From assembly GCF_029094525.1 (NCBI RefSeq), contig NZ_CP119107.1:372001-436000 (forward strand): 64,000 bases of DNA, written 5' to 3'. A program made the translations under genes and the position numbers. This document shows positions 49,247 to 58,872 of this stretch, piece by piece; the stretch's first letter is position 1; every line of letters begins with the position of its first letter. The notes under the pieces are model-generated. The model saw nothing but the letters and a program-made list of their open reading frames with translations, did not search any database and was not told the origin of the DNA. Source of the stretch: Pullulanibacillus sp. KACC 23026. GTDB lineage: Bacteria; Bacillota; Bacilli; Bacillales; Sporolactobacillaceae.

Positions 49247-50728
49247 ATGGAATCGAACACGCTTGCGATTAGTCAACGTCTTCAAGACTTCTTAGTAGGT
49301 ACGAAAAAGATGTACATTAATGGTGAATGGGTTGAATCGGTCTCGGGAAAAACATTTGATACTTTGAACCCGGCAACAGGAGAAGTGCTAGCGACCCTTT
49401 ACGAAGCAGGGCCTGAGGATGTCGATCGGGCTGTTCAGGCAGCGCGAGAGGCATTTGATAATGGTCCTTGGTCGAAAATAAGTGCCGCCGAAAGAAGCCG
49501 GTTAATTTATAAGCTGGCGGACCTAATGGAAGACCACAAAGAAGAACTGGCCCAATTGGATAGTCTCGATAATGGGAAGCCGATTCGTGAAACCACGAAT
49601 GCGGATGTACCGCTTGCAATCGAGCATTTCCGTTACTATGCCGGATGGTCCACCAAAATTACAGGTCAAACCATTCCTGTAGCTGGTTCGTATTTTAACT
49701 ACACGCGTCATGAGCCTGTTGGGGTTGTCGGGCAAATTATCCCTTGGAATTTCCCGCTCCTTATGGCAGCGTGGAAGCTTGGTGCAGCACTTGCAACCGG
49801 CTGTACAGTTGTCTTAAAACCAGCAGAGCAAACACCTCTTTCAGCTCTTTATCTCGCTCAATTGGCTGAAGAAGCCGGTATTCCTAATGGTGTGCTGAAT
49901 GTCATTCCTGGTTTTGGTGAAACAGCAGGAGCCCCTCTGGTCAGCCATCCAAAAGTGAACAAAATTGCATTTACTGGTTCGACGGAAGTTGGAAAGCTCA
50001 TCATGTCAGAAGCCAGCCGAACGCTTAAGCGGGTCACACTTGAACTTGGCGGAAAATCACCAAACATCATTTTACCAGATGCGGATATGTCTCGTGCGAT
50101 TCCAGGTGCTCTATCGGGTATTATGTTTAACCAGGGCCAAGTGTGCTGCGCCGGTTCCCGTCTTTTTATTCAGAAAAAGGCGTTTGACAATGTCGTGGCC
50201 GATCTTGTGACCCACTCCAAATCCATTAAGCAAGGTGAAGGCTTACATCCTGAAACGGAAATGGGACCACTTGTATCTAAAGAGCAGCAAAATCGTGTGG
50301 TCAATTATATTAATCAGGGGAAGGCAGAAGGGGCTGAGCTTTTAACAGGGGGAACGTTCTCTGAGCGAGGCTATTTTGTGGAGCCAACCATTTTTGCTGA
50401 TGTCGATGATAATATGACAATCAGTAAGGAAGAAATCTTTGGACCAGTTGTCTGTGCCTTGCCTTTTGATGATCTTGACGAGGTGATTGAACGGGCAAAC
50501 AATACAGAATACGGGCTAGCTGCGGGTCTATGGACGGAAAATGTGAAACAGGCACATTATGTGGCAAATAAAATTAAAGCAGGTACGGTTTGGGTGAACT
50601 GCTACAATGTATTTGATGCCGCAAGTCCATTTGGCGGGTACAAAGCATCAGGAATTGGCCGGGAAATGGGTTCCTATGCGCTTAACAATTACACAGAAGT
50701 CAAAAGCGTTTGGATTAACATGGATTAA
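49247..50728 (+). CDS. NAD-dependent aldehyde dehydrogenase
   Basis: 493 aa. Catalytic Cys in FNQGQVCCAGSR, general base Glu in VTLELGGKSPNI, Rossmann FTGSTEVGK, and PWNFPLLMAAWKLGAAL. ATG 49247 follows AAAGGGGGAA; frame is open to 49220. Closest in look to betaine/retinal-type broad-specificity enzymes (DhaS, AldA-like). Substrate unknown. Confidence 0.92.
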   Translation: MESNTLAISQRLQDFLVGTKKMYINGEWVESVSGKTFDTLNPATGEVLATLYEAGPEDVDRAVQAAREAFDNGPWSKISAAERSRLIYKLADLMEDHKEELAQLDSLDNGKPIRETTNADVPLAIEHFRYYAGWSTKITGQTIPVAGSYFNYTRHEPVGVVGQIIPWNFPLLMAAWKLGAALATGCTVVLKPAEQTPLSALYLAQLAEEAGIPNGVLNVIPGFGETAGAPLVSHPKVNKIAFTGSTEVGKLIMSEASRTLKRVTLELGGKSPNIILPDADMSRAIPGALSGIMFNQGQVCCAGSRLFIQKKAFDNVVADLVTHSKSIKQGEGLHPETEMGPLVSKEQQNRVVNYINQGKAEGAELLTGGTFSERGYFVEPTIFADVDDNMTISKEEIFGPVVCALPFDDLDEVIERANNTEYGLAAGLWTENVKQAHYVANKIKAGTVWVNCYNVFDAASPFGGYKASGIGREMGSYALNNYTEVKSVWINMD

Positions 50729-50741
50729 ATCGTGCGGTGAT

Positions 50742-50791
50742 AAAAGACTGTCCTATGGGGAGTAATCCTCCTTGGGACAGTCTTTTTTTAT
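50742..50791 (+). terminator. Terminator after the aldehyde dehydrogenase gene
   Basis: AAAAGACTGTCC (50742-50753) pairs with GGACAGTCTTTT (50775-50786), then Ts. Confidence 0.88.
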
Positions 50792-50992
50792 AAGATCAAT
50801 TATAGACGCTCAAACGAAATCTCCTTGGATTCATAGCCATGTCTATCCGTTTCGTGTATACTCAAAATAAGAAAATCTGATGTGATTATTCTTTTAATCT
50901 AGTAATATATGAAATGATGATAATCTGCCTTTGTTTTTGGACTACAAGGTATGTGGGCGGATTCGGCCAGATACATCAAAGGGGGGACTATA

Positions 50993-51760
50993 TTGATTGA
51001 TATTCATAATCATATCCTGCCGAACCTAGATGATGGGCCACAGGCTGTAGAGGACGCACTTGAAATGGCCCGTTCGGCTTTCAGTCAAGGGATTACTCAA
51101 ATCGTGGCAACCCCTCATCATAATCACCCAATGTTTAACAACCCGCGTTCAAAAGTTCTAGAAGCGGTTGATTTCTTAAATGATCAATTAAAGCGAGAAG
51201 CAATGGATTTGTCGATACTTCCCGGCCAAGAATGTCGAATTTCCGGGGAAATAATCGAAGACTATCAAAATGCTGAGATTCTTTCTGTTAATGAAAATGG
51301 GAAATATCTCCTCATTGAGTTCCCGTCTAATCATGTTCCTCGCTATACGGAACGTCTTTTTTATGATATTCAGGTGTCCGGATTGATTCCAGTCATTGTA
51401 CATCCGGAACGTAACAGTGAAATTATTCAAAACCCTGACCGTTTATATGAATTAGTAAAGGGTGGCGCTTTGTCACAGGTGACGGCTGGGAGCCTAATTG
51501 GGAATTTTGGTAAGAAGATTGGCCGCTTTTCACTCCAACTGGTAGAGAGTGGTTTAAGCCATATCGTTGGATCAGATGCACACAATGTAACCACAAGGGG
51601 CTTCTGCTTAAGAGAGGCCTATGAAACGATTGAGGATCAATTTGGAATTGGGTTGAGAATGGAATTCGAGGAAAACGCTAATTTGATGGTACAAGGCGAG
51701 GCCCTCTATTTACAACCTCCAACCCCTATCAGACAAAAACGTTTTTTAGGCCTTTTCTAA
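50993..51760 (+). CDS. ywqE: Tyrosine-protein phosphatase of PHP fold, CpsB/YwqE type
   Basis: 255 aa manganese-dependent phosphatase that dephosphorylates BY-kinases and UDP-sugar enzymes. N-terminal metal motif IDIHNHILPNLDDGP, then VATPHHNHP, VHPERN and GSDAHN. TTG 50993 follows GGGGGG; upstream frame to 50951 has no SD. Its usual kinase partner is not adjacent; galE follows by 35 nt. Confidence 0.9.
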   Translation: MIDIHNHILPNLDDGPQAVEDALEMARSAFSQGITQIVATPHHNHPMFNNPRSKVLEAVDFLNDQLKREAMDLSILPGQECRISGEIIEDYQNAEILSVNENGKYLLIEFPSNHVPRYTERLFYDIQVSGLIPVIVHPERNSEIIQNPDRLYELVKGGALSQVTAGSLIGNFGKKIGRFSLQLVESGLSHIVGSDAHNVTTRGFCLREAYETIEDQFGIGLRMEFEENANLMVQGEALYLQPPTPIRQKRFLGLF

Positions 51761-51795
51761 TTAGTTATTTAAAATCATAGTGTGGAGGTTAAAGG

Positions 51796-52809
51796 ATGGC
51801 TATTTTAGTAACAGGTGGCGCTGGTTATATTGGCAGCCACACATGTGTCGAATTATTAGAAGCAGGGTATGAAGTGATTGTTCTGGATAATTTTTCAAAT
51901 AGTGTTCCTGAAGCATTGAACAGAGTAAAAGACATTACGGGGAAATCGGTAAAGGTTTATGAGCTGGACCTACTCGATCGAATTGGCATGGAGGCCATTT
52001 TTGAAGATAATGAGATAGAGGCTGTTGTTCATTTTGCTGGCTTAAAGGCGGTTGGTGAATCTGTAGCTGAGCCGCTAAGATACTACCACAATAATATAAC
52101 CGGAACGCTGATTCTCACTGAAACCATGCAAAAGTTTGGTGTAAAAAAATTGGTCTTCAGTTCATCGGCAACGGTTTACGGGACGGCAGAAACGGTTCCC
52201 CTCACAGAAGATACACCGCTTGGGGCAACGAATCCGTACGGCTGGTCAAAGCTTATGATTGAACAAATCCTTAGAGATTTATATGTTTCAGATAAGGGTT
52301 GGGGCATTGCCTTGCTTCGCTATTTTAATCCAATTGGGGCGCACAAAAGCGGTCGGATTGGCGAGGATCCAAATGGCATACCGAATAATTTGGTTCCTTA
52401 CATTGCCCAAGTGGCCGTTGGCAAACGCCCTCATTTAAATGTATTTGGCAATGATTATTCCACCAAAGACGGAACAGGTGTCAGAGATTATATTCATGTG
52501 GTAGATTTGGCGAAAGGTCATATAAAAGCACTTGAGAAAGTAGCGACCTCGCCTGGTGTAGATGCCTATAATCTTGGAACGGGAAACGGCTATAGCGTAC
52601 TTGAGATTATAGCAGCTTTCGAGAAGGCTTCAGGCAAAACGATTCCTTACCAAATCGTTGATCGCAGACCGGGAGATATTGCAGTCAGTTTTGCCGATCC
52701 ACAGAAAGCCAAAAAAGAGTTAGGCTGGTCTGCTGAACTTGGACTAGAAGAAATGTGTGAAGATACTTGGAGATGGCAATCTCAGAATGAAAATGGATAT
52801 AAAGAATAA
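51796..52809 (+). CDS. galE: UDP-glucose 4-epimerase
   Basis: 337 aa short-chain dehydrogenase-type enzyme. NAD loop [19 protein letters not shown] (catalytic Ser region), NPYGWSK with the YxxxK pair. Interconverts UDP-glucose and UDP-galactose for envelope glycans. SD GGAGG. Confidence 0.95.
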   Translation: MAILVTGGAGYIGSHTCVELLEAGYEVIVLDNFSNSVPEALNRVKDITGKSVKVYELDLLDRIGMEAIFEDNEIEAVVHFAGLKAVGESVAEPLRYYHNNITGTLILTETMQKFGVKKLVFSSSATVYGTAETVPLTEDTPLGATNPYGWSKLMIEQILRDLYVSDKGWGIALLRYFNPIGAHKSGRIGEDPNGIPNNLVPYIAQVAVGKRPHLNVFGNDYSTKDGTGVRDYIHVVDLAKGHIKALEKVATSPGVDAYNLGTGNGYSVLEIIAAFEKASGKTIPYQIVDRRPGDIAVSFADPQKAKKELGWSAELGLEEMCEDTWRWQSQNENGYKE

Positions 52810-52844
52810 AAAGTGCGAATCTCAGATTAAGTCAATTACGCACA

Positions 52845-52876
52845 AAAAAACGGAGAGTTAGGACTCCGTTTTTTTA
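52845..52876. terminator. Terminator after galE
   Basis: AAAAAACGGAG (52845-52855) pairs with CTCCGTTTTTT (52864-52874); symmetrical A/T flanks allow use from both strands. Confidence 0.85.
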
Positions 52877-52884
52877 TTTATTCA

Positions 52885-52995
52885 TTATCTAGATATTAGG
52901 CGGATCCAACCGAATATGGACAACCAAAGAGGAAAGCTGAGCAACATGCCCCAAAACAAACCCTTAAACAGATGACCTTCATAATCATGATGCAT
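52885..52995 (-). CDS. 36-aa small membrane protein
   Basis: Below usual ORF cut-offs. Sequence MHHDYEGHLFKGLFWGML followed by a hydrophobic helix (LLSFPLWLSIFGWI) and basic end RLISR. ATG 52995 has SD GAGGTG 8 nt upstream on the minus strand, and its stop abuts the symmetrical galE terminator. The composition (short polar N-terminus, one helix with conserved-looking PLW, basic end) is typical of small Bacillales membrane proteins. No function known. Confidence 0.6.
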   Translation of the reverse strand: MHHDYEGHLFKGLFWGMLLSFPLWLSIFGWIRLISR

Positions 52996-53126
52996 GGGCG
53001 AGACACCTCAATCGTTTTTAAACATTATAGACAAGTGATCGCGAAATTAGACCATGCCAGTGTGCTGCTTAAAGGCTGCTCAATTGAATGCTTCATCAAA
53101 GGCTCAAAGTTTTGAGGTATTGCTTT

Positions 53127-54359
53127 TTAACCAGCCCAATTGCCGTTTCTAAAGAGAGGAATCCATTCGCCCTCTTGTGTTTGGGCATCAATGTTAAGCG
53201 ATTCCGAGCCGACCATGAAGTCAACATGTGTCAGACTTGAGTTAATGTGATGAGCTTCTAATTCTTCCTTGCTCATAGTGGTACCGCCTTCTATATTGAA
53301 AGAATAGGCCGTGCCAATGGCGAGGTGGCAAGAAGCGTTTTCATCAAAGAGTGTGTTATAAAAAATGAGACCGGATTGCGAAATGGGAGATTGATGAGGA
53401 ACAAGGGCGACTTCGCCAAGGTAATGCGACCCTTCGTCTGTTTCAATCAAGTTTTCCAAAGTTTCTTCACCTGTTTCAGCAGACGCTTTGACAATACGTC
53501 CATTTTCAAAGGTAATGACGAAATCATTAATGACACTGCCTCTATAGTTAAGTGGTTTCGTACTCCTTACAACACCGTTTACACCATCTTTCTTCGGTGC
53601 AGTAAACACTTCCTCGGTTGGGATGTTTGGATGGCAATAAATGCCTTGTGCGGTTTCCATCCCGCCGCCGATCCAAACATGACGCTCTGGCAGCTCAAGC
53701 GTTAAATCCGTTCCTTCACCTGTATATTTAAGCGCTTTGAATTGTTGGGCGTTTAAATATTCAAGACGCTCTGTCAAACGGGCCCGATGTTCTTTCCAGC
53801 TTTGGATGGGGTCAGGTGTGGAGACACGGGTCACCTCAAAGATCGTTTTCCAAAGCTTTTCTACGGCCTCTTCCTCTGAAAGCGCTGGGAATACTTTTTT
53901 TGCCCATTCTGGAGTTGGAGTGGATACAACGGTTCGACTCACTTTTCCTCCCATGATAGCGTTTCTATAGGAATGTGTCGCCTCCGCGGCTGTTTTCTGC
54001 CAAGTGGCAAGGCGGGTTGGATCAACCCCTGTTAAAAGGTCAGGATTCTGGCTGAAAACCGTCATGAAGGCAGCTCCTTTTTCAACGAGGGTTTCCAATT
54101 TTTGAACTTCCCAATCTGGAAAGCTCTTAAAACTCTCATCGGGGGCCAGGTCATAACGGGCTCGGATTACTCCCTCATCTGACCAATCAATGATGACATC
54201 AAGTGCGCCAACTTCATAAGCTTTCCTGACGACAAAACGTACGAATTCTGCGGCATGGGTTGGGGCTGAAATATGTAAGATTTGCTTTTCTTGAAGATTC
54301 ACTCCAATTTTAACAGCCAAATCGGCGTAACGTTCTAATAGAACCTCAAAATTTTCCAT
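53127..54359 (-). CDS. M29 family aminopeptidase (AmpS/AmpT type)
   Basis: 410 aa co-catalytic metallopeptidase. Metal-ligand regions are visible: NIPTEEVFTAP (Glu), ETDEGSHYLGEVALVP (Glu), FDENASCHLAIGTAY (His, Tyr) and SLTHVDFMVGS (His, Asp). No signal, so cytoplasmic trimming of peptides. SD AAAGGAG. Single gene, divergent from the ROK kinase gene. Confidence 0.94.
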   Translation of the reverse strand: MENFEVLLERYADLAVKIGVNLQEKQILHISAPTHAAEFVRFVVRKAYEVGALDVIIDWSDEGVIRARYDLAPDESFKSFPDWEVQKLETLVEKGAAFMTVFSQNPDLLTGVDPTRLATWQKTAAEATHSYRNAIMGGKVSRTVVSTPTPEWAKKVFPALSEEEAVEKLWKTIFEVTRVSTPDPIQSWKEHRARLTERLEYLNAQQFKALKYTGEGTDLTLELPERHVWIGGGMETAQGIYCHPNIPTEEVFTAPKKDGVNGVVRSTKPLNYRGSVINDFVITFENGRIVKASAETGEETLENLIETDEGSHYLGEVALVPHQSPISQSGLIFYNTLFDENASCHLAIGTAYSFNIEGGTTMSKEELEAHHINSSLTHVDFMVGSESLNIDAQTQEGEWIPLFRNGNWAG

Positions 54360-54612
54360 TCTAGTTCTCCTTTTTCTTCAGGTAAATCGTGCACTTCTTA
54401 TTTTATCATGCGCTAAAAAGAAACAAAAAGATTTTATGAAAAATTGAATGAATTCCGCAATTGATTGTTATTTATTAGGAAAGGGACTGTTCAGATCCAA
54501 GGCGTTGCGATGTAAAAGCTTCAGAAGATCTCACAGCGTCCGTTATTTTTTACTCCCAAATAGTCAGATTTTGTGAGATAATTAAGAATATCTGTGGTTT
54601 GAGGGTGACAGG

Positions 54613-55533
54613 ATGTCAAACATGGCAATTGGCATTGATATAGGTGGAACAAAAACAGCGATTGGGCTCGTCAATCAGGACGGCCAACTTATAGATAAAC
54701 ACGTTTTGAAGACAGAAGGGGAGAAGCCGCCTCATGAAATGGTGGCGCTTATAGCCAAAAGTGTCGACATGATTCTTAATGAAAATGGTTGTGACAAAGG
54801 GGCTGGATTATCCGGGATAGGGATCGGGGCACCGGGACCGATAGACATCATAAAAGGAGAGGTTACCTGTCCGCCTAATCTCCCCGCTTGGCGTGATACC
54901 CCTGTGGTGAAGTGGATGCAGCATTATTTCCCGAACACGCGCATTAGGCTAGAAAACGACGCTAACGCAGCAGCGGTTGCAGAGAAGTGGGTCGGGCAAG
55001 CCCAATCCTGTGATGACTTTGTCTATATGACGATTAGTACGGGAATTGGCGGCGGGTTTTACGTGAACAGCAGGCCCGTCTTTGGGTATCGAGGAAATGG
55101 CGGAGAAGTGGGCCATATTGTGGTGGATTCTTCAGGACCTCTGTGTACGTGCGGACAGCGCGGCTGCTTTGAAGCGATCGCATCTGGGACCGCCATTCAG
55201 GAACAAGGGTCTAAGCTTGCCGGACGAACGCTTACACCAAAAGAGATATTTGAACGTTACTTAGAAAAGGATCCGATCCTTCATCCATACTTAACCAATG
55301 TGTTTGAAAAAATTGGGGTCGGCTGTGTTACGATGATTAATCTGTTCGACCCAGAATTGATTGTGTTAGGCGGCGGAGTGACCAATATGGGAGAGCCGCT
55401 TTTTGCCGCAGCACGATCTTATACAGAAAAATTTGCCTTAAATCCAGCGGGCAGGAAAACGCCGATTGTTCCCTCTGGTTTAGACCAGGACACGGGGGTT
55501 ATCGGTGCAGCGGCATTAATACAAGCCTTATGA
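54613..55533 (+). CDS. ROK family sugar kinase (glucokinase/fructokinase-like)
   Basis: 306 aa. ATP loop GIDIGGTKTAIGLV, catalytic-region ENDANAAAVAE, ROK signature GGEVGHIVVD with zinc-binding CTCGQRGCFEAIASG. SD GAGGGTGA. Followed by manA, so it may phosphorylate glucose, fructose or mannose. Confidence 0.92.
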   Translation: MSNMAIGIDIGGTKTAIGLVNQDGQLIDKHVLKTEGEKPPHEMVALIAKSVDMILNENGCDKGAGLSGIGIGAPGPIDIIKGEVTCPPNLPAWRDTPVVKWMQHYFPNTRIRLENDANAAAVAEKWVGQAQSCDDFVYMTISTGIGGGFYVNSRPVFGYRGNGGEVGHIVVDSSGPLCTCGQRGCFEAIASGTAIQEQGSKLAGRTLTPKEIFERYLEKDPILHPYLTNVFEKIGVGCVTMINLFDPELIVLGGGVTNMGEPLFAAARSYTEKFALNPAGRKTPIVPSGLDQDTGVIGAAALIQAL

Positions 55534-55581
55534 TAGGCAAAAGAAATAGGCCAATTTTTAAATAGGAGAGGAAGACCACTA

Positions 55582-56529
55582 ATGGCAGAGCCCTTGTATT
55601 TAAAACCTGTATTTAAAGAAAGAATATGGGGAGGAGACCGTCTCCGTGATCGATTTAATTATGAAATTCCAACCCAGCAAACAGGGGAGTGTTGGGGAAT
55701 CTCTGCGCATCCTCATGGGCCGTGTGAAATTCTGAATGGCCGTTTCAAAGGCTACACACTGGATCAACTATGGACAAGTCATCCTGAACTATTCGGACAG
55801 GATCCCTCAAAAGAATTTCCGCTCTTAACGAAGATATTAGACGCGAAAACCGATTTATCCGTCCAAGTCCATCCCAACGATGAACAAGCTCAAGAAATGG
55901 AACAGACGCCTTTTGGGAAAACAGAATGCTGGTATATCATTGATGCTGAGCCTGGTGCGGAGATTGTCTATGGGCATCATGCAGGAACCCCTGAAGAATT
56001 CAGGCAGAAGGTGGAAGAAGGAAAATGGGAGGATCTGCTTCGAAAGATCCCCGTTAAACCAGGAGATTTCTTCTATGTTCCAAGCGGGACAATCCATGCG
56101 ATTGGCGGCGGTATTCTCATTCTCGAAACCCAACAAAGCTCTGACGTTACTTACCGAGTCTATGATTATGACCGCAGAGATCAGACTGGAAAGCCACGCG
56201 AGCTTCATATTGAACCGTCGATTGCGGTTACACGTTTTCCGCATAGTGATCCTGAAATCTCTGGGAAGACGATAAAGAGGGAAGGGGCTAGCTTCACGGA
56301 GTTTGTGAGGGAGCGTTATTTTACTGTAACCAAAGTGGATTTGGAGGGTGAGGTGTCTTTTCCTAAGGAGGCGGCCTATCTCCTATTTAGTGTCCTGGAT
56401 GGGGAGGGGCAGCTTGAAAATGGCAACGAGAAATACCCCTTTAAAAAAGGCGACCATTTCATTGTGCCCGCAACGATACATGAGTTTAAGCTAAAAGGAA
56501 AGGCACAACTGATCGTCTCTCATCCCTGA
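55582..56529 (+). CDS. manA: Mannose-6-phosphate isomerase, class I
   Basis: 315 aa cupin enzyme interconverting mannose-6-P and fructose-6-P. Zinc and active-site regions: VQVHPNDEQA, KTECWYIIDA, PSGTIHAIGGG. Short Firmicutes form. SD AGGAGAGGAAG. Likely cotranscribed with the ROK kinase (48-nt gap). Confidence 0.94.
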   Translation: MAEPLYLKPVFKERIWGGDRLRDRFNYEIPTQQTGECWGISAHPHGPCEILNGRFKGYTLDQLWTSHPELFGQDPSKEFPLLTKILDAKTDLSVQVHPNDEQAQEMEQTPFGKTECWYIIDAEPGAEIVYGHHAGTPEEFRQKVEEGKWEDLLRKIPVKPGDFFYVPSGTIHAIGGGILILETQQSSDVTYRVYDYDRRDQTGKPRELHIEPSIAVTRFPHSDPEISGKTIKREGASFTEFVRERYFTVTKVDLEGEVSFPKEAAYLLFSVLDGEGQLENGNEKYPFKKGDHFIVPATIHEFKLKGKAQLIVSHP

Positions 56530-56537
56530 ATCAGTTG

Positions 56538-56591
56538 GGTGGGAAGACCTCTACTGAAAAAATTACTGCTCGGAAAGGGTCTGTTCCCACC
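56538..56591. repeat. Short inverted-end element after manA
   Basis: GGTGGGAAGACC (56538-56549) and GGTCTGTTCCCACC (56578-56591) form a 12-bp arm with a 2-nt bulge around a 28-nt loop. The ends resemble those at 59752-59904 and 11304-11390. It could act as a terminator-like hairpin or be a MITE remnant. Confidence 0.5.
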
Positions 56592-56669
56592 TATACTAAG
56601 GGGAGTGGATGGGGAACCTCACCATCTTTAATAAATATAAAAAAATAAAACTATTTTAAATTTAATAAA

Positions 56670-56684
56670 ATGTAATCGTATACA
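56670..56684. promoter_or_regulatory. cre site (CcpA operator)
   Basis: ATGTAATCGTATACA matches WTGNAANCGNWNNCW at every defined position. It is 65 nt before the epimerase start, consistent with carbon catabolite repression of the 56750-59736 genes. A LacI-family regulator other than CcpA could also use such a site. Confidence 0.65.
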
Positions 56685-56749
56685 AAGTAAGGATTTCGTG
56701 TTTAACTTATTTAAAAGGGATAAAAGTTTTGGCTTTGGAGGTGTTCAAT

Positions 56750-57595
56750 ATGAAAATTGGGGTCATTATCGATTCCTTTCGTATGCCATTACGTGAAGCG
56801 ATTAGAAAGGCTAAGGAAATGGGGGCTGAGGGCATCCAAATGTATGCCGTTTCAGGTGAAATGGCGCCAGAGTTTCTCTCGACAAAAGCTCGGCGTGACC
56901 TTCTTGCTTACATCAAGGACCATGGACTGGTGGTGTCAGCGGTTTGTGGCGATCTCGGAGGCCATGGCTTTGCTATCCAAGAAGAGAATCCCCTGCGGAT
57001 TGAACGTTCTAAACGCATCTTAGACCTTGCAAAAGATTTAGAGACAGATGTCGTGACCACCCATATTGGCGTTATTCCTGAATCACCAGAACACGATCGC
57101 TACAAAGTTTTAGCAGAAGCCTGTGATATACTTGGCGATTACGCCGACCAATTGGGGGGCTCCTTTGCTATTGAAACAGGACCAGAGCGAGCGGAGGTTT
57201 TAAAAACATTTCTTGATTCCTTAAGTAGCCATGGCGTTCGAGTCAATTATGATCCCGCCAACTTTTTAATGGTAACAGGAGATGATCCGGTTCAAGGCGT
57301 CCATCTATTAAAGGACTATATTGTACACACCCATGCGAAAGATGGGAAAATGCTCAAGCAAACGGACCCTGAAATCATTTATAACTTTTTTGCTGAAGGG
57401 GGAATAGAGGACTTGCGTCTTGAAGATTATTTTCTTGAAACCCCACTAGGGCAAGGGGCTTTGGATTTTGCCCGGTATCATCAAGCACTTAGAGAGATTG
57501 GATATAAGGGCTTCCTTACGATTGAGCGGGAAGTGGGAGCCGATCCGGTCCGCGACATTCAAGAGGCAATTGCCTTTTTGAAAAAAACAATCTAA
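56750..57595 (+). CDS. Sugar phosphate isomerase/epimerase family protein (AP2Ec TIM barrel)
   Basis: 281 aa. KIGVIIDSFRMPLREAIRKAKEMGAEGIQMY start, VVTTHIGVIPES, FAIETGPERAEVL, VNYDPANFLM, VHTHAKDGKML and FLTIEREVG supply the His/Glu/Asp metal ligands of the xylose-isomerase-like fold. ATG 56750 follows GGAGGTG. First gene of a three-gene set with a Gfo/Idh oxidoreductase and another isomerase; substrate unknown. Confidence 0.9.
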   Translation: MKIGVIIDSFRMPLREAIRKAKEMGAEGIQMYAVSGEMAPEFLSTKARRDLLAYIKDHGLVVSAVCGDLGGHGFAIQEENPLRIERSKRILDLAKDLETDVVTTHIGVIPESPEHDRYKVLAEACDILGDYADQLGGSFAIETGPERAEVLKTFLDSLSSHGVRVNYDPANFLMVTGDDPVQGVHLLKDYIVHTHAKDGKMLKQTDPEIIYNFFAEGGIEDLRLEDYFLETPLGQGALDFARYHQALREIGYKGFLTIEREVGADPVRDIQEAIAFLKKTI

Positions 57596-57632
57596 TCTAA
57601 TCTAATAAACCTTTAACTAGGAGAGGATTCTA

Positions 57633-58691
57633 ATGAAACAATTAAATATCGGTGTTATTGGAGCGGGCTCCATTTCTGACATGCATTTAAGCTCTTACAG
57701 CAACAATCCATCTGTTCAGCTCATGGCCATTGCCGATATTAATCAAGAACGGGCGGAGCAAAAGGCAGAAAAATACGGTGTAAAGACGATTTATACCGAT
57801 TATCAGGAGCTTCTTGAAAATCCGGACATTGAAGCCGTCAGTATTTGCACGTGGAATAATCTCCATGCTGAAATGGCGATTTCGGCTCTTGAGGCGGGAA
57901 AGCATGTCCTGGTTGAAAAGCCTCTTGCGAAAACGGTTGAACAAGCCATGGCCATTCAAGAGGCCGTGCAAAAATCAGGGAAGACTCTGCAGGTTGGCTT
58001 TGTCCGCCGCCATGCCTCGAATACGAAGCTAGTCAAGGAATTCATTGATAGCGGTGAGTTTGGCGACATTTACTACGGAAAGGCTTCGATCTTAAGACGA
58101 CTTGGTAATCCGGGCGGTTGGTTCTCGGATATTGAGCGTTCCGGTGGTGGACCGGTCATTGACCTTGGCGTTCATATCATTGATCTGCTTTGGTACTTAA
58201 TGGGTAAGCCAAAGGTGAAGTCCGTAAGTGGGAATACGTATAATAAACTTGGCAATCGGAAGAACATCCAGAATCTCTCTTTCTACAAAGCCGCTGACTA
58301 TGACCCAAGTAAAAATACTGTTGAGGATTTGGCGAATGCCTTAATCCGTTTTGAAAATGGTGCCTCAATAATGGTCGATGTCAGCTTTACTTTGCATGCC
58401 AAGAAGGACGAATCGTCTGTCAAGCTGTACGGTGAAAAAGGCGGAGCGGAGATCGAACCTGAACTCGTCATTGTTACAGAAAAATTCAATACAATTATCA
58501 ATGCCATTCCGCAAGTCGATAGCCTGGGCTTCAACTTTATTGAGGCATTCCAAAACGAAATCAATCATTTCGTTGAGGCAGTCCTTAGCAGCACCAAAAC
58601 CAATTCTCCAGTAGAAGATGGCGTCGAAATCATGAAAATTCTCTCGGCCATCTACGAATCAGCAGCTAAAGGTGAAGAAATCCAATTTTAA
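57633..58691 (+). CDS. Gfo/Idh/MocA family oxidoreductase
   Basis: 352 aa NAD(P)-dependent sugar dehydrogenase. Rossmann loop IGVIGAGSISDMHL, EKPLAKTV (the EKP motif with catalytic Lys), and SGGGPVIDLGVHIIDLLWYLMG with the catalytic Asp/His. SD TAGGAGAGG. Lies between two isomerases, suggesting oxidation at C3 or C2 of a sugar or cyclitol followed by isomerisation. Confidence 0.93.
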   Translation: MKQLNIGVIGAGSISDMHLSSYSNNPSVQLMAIADINQERAEQKAEKYGVKTIYTDYQELLENPDIEAVSICTWNNLHAEMAISALEAGKHVLVEKPLAKTVEQAMAIQEAVQKSGKTLQVGFVRRHASNTKLVKEFIDSGEFGDIYYGKASILRRLGNPGGWFSDIERSGGGPVIDLGVHIIDLLWYLMGKPKVKSVSGNTYNKLGNRKNIQNLSFYKAADYDPSKNTVEDLANALIRFENGASIMVDVSFTLHAKKDESSVKLYGEKGGAEIEPELVIVTEKFNTIINAIPQVDSLGFNFIEAFQNEINHFVEAVLSSTKTNSPVEDGVEIMKILSAIYESAAKGEEIQF

Positions 58692-58872
58692 AAGAGAGAG
58701 TCGAATCAAACTGTCTAAAGCACAGCAAAAATGAATCCTTTAGCCAAGGACGTTTGTGCTCAGGCGGAAGGTAACGGGACTACTCGGGTTCCCTTAATTT
58801 GAGAACAATAAGCATGTCCGAAAGTGAATAGTGAAATCATGTCACCAAATGAATAGGAGAGAAGGGGTATCC

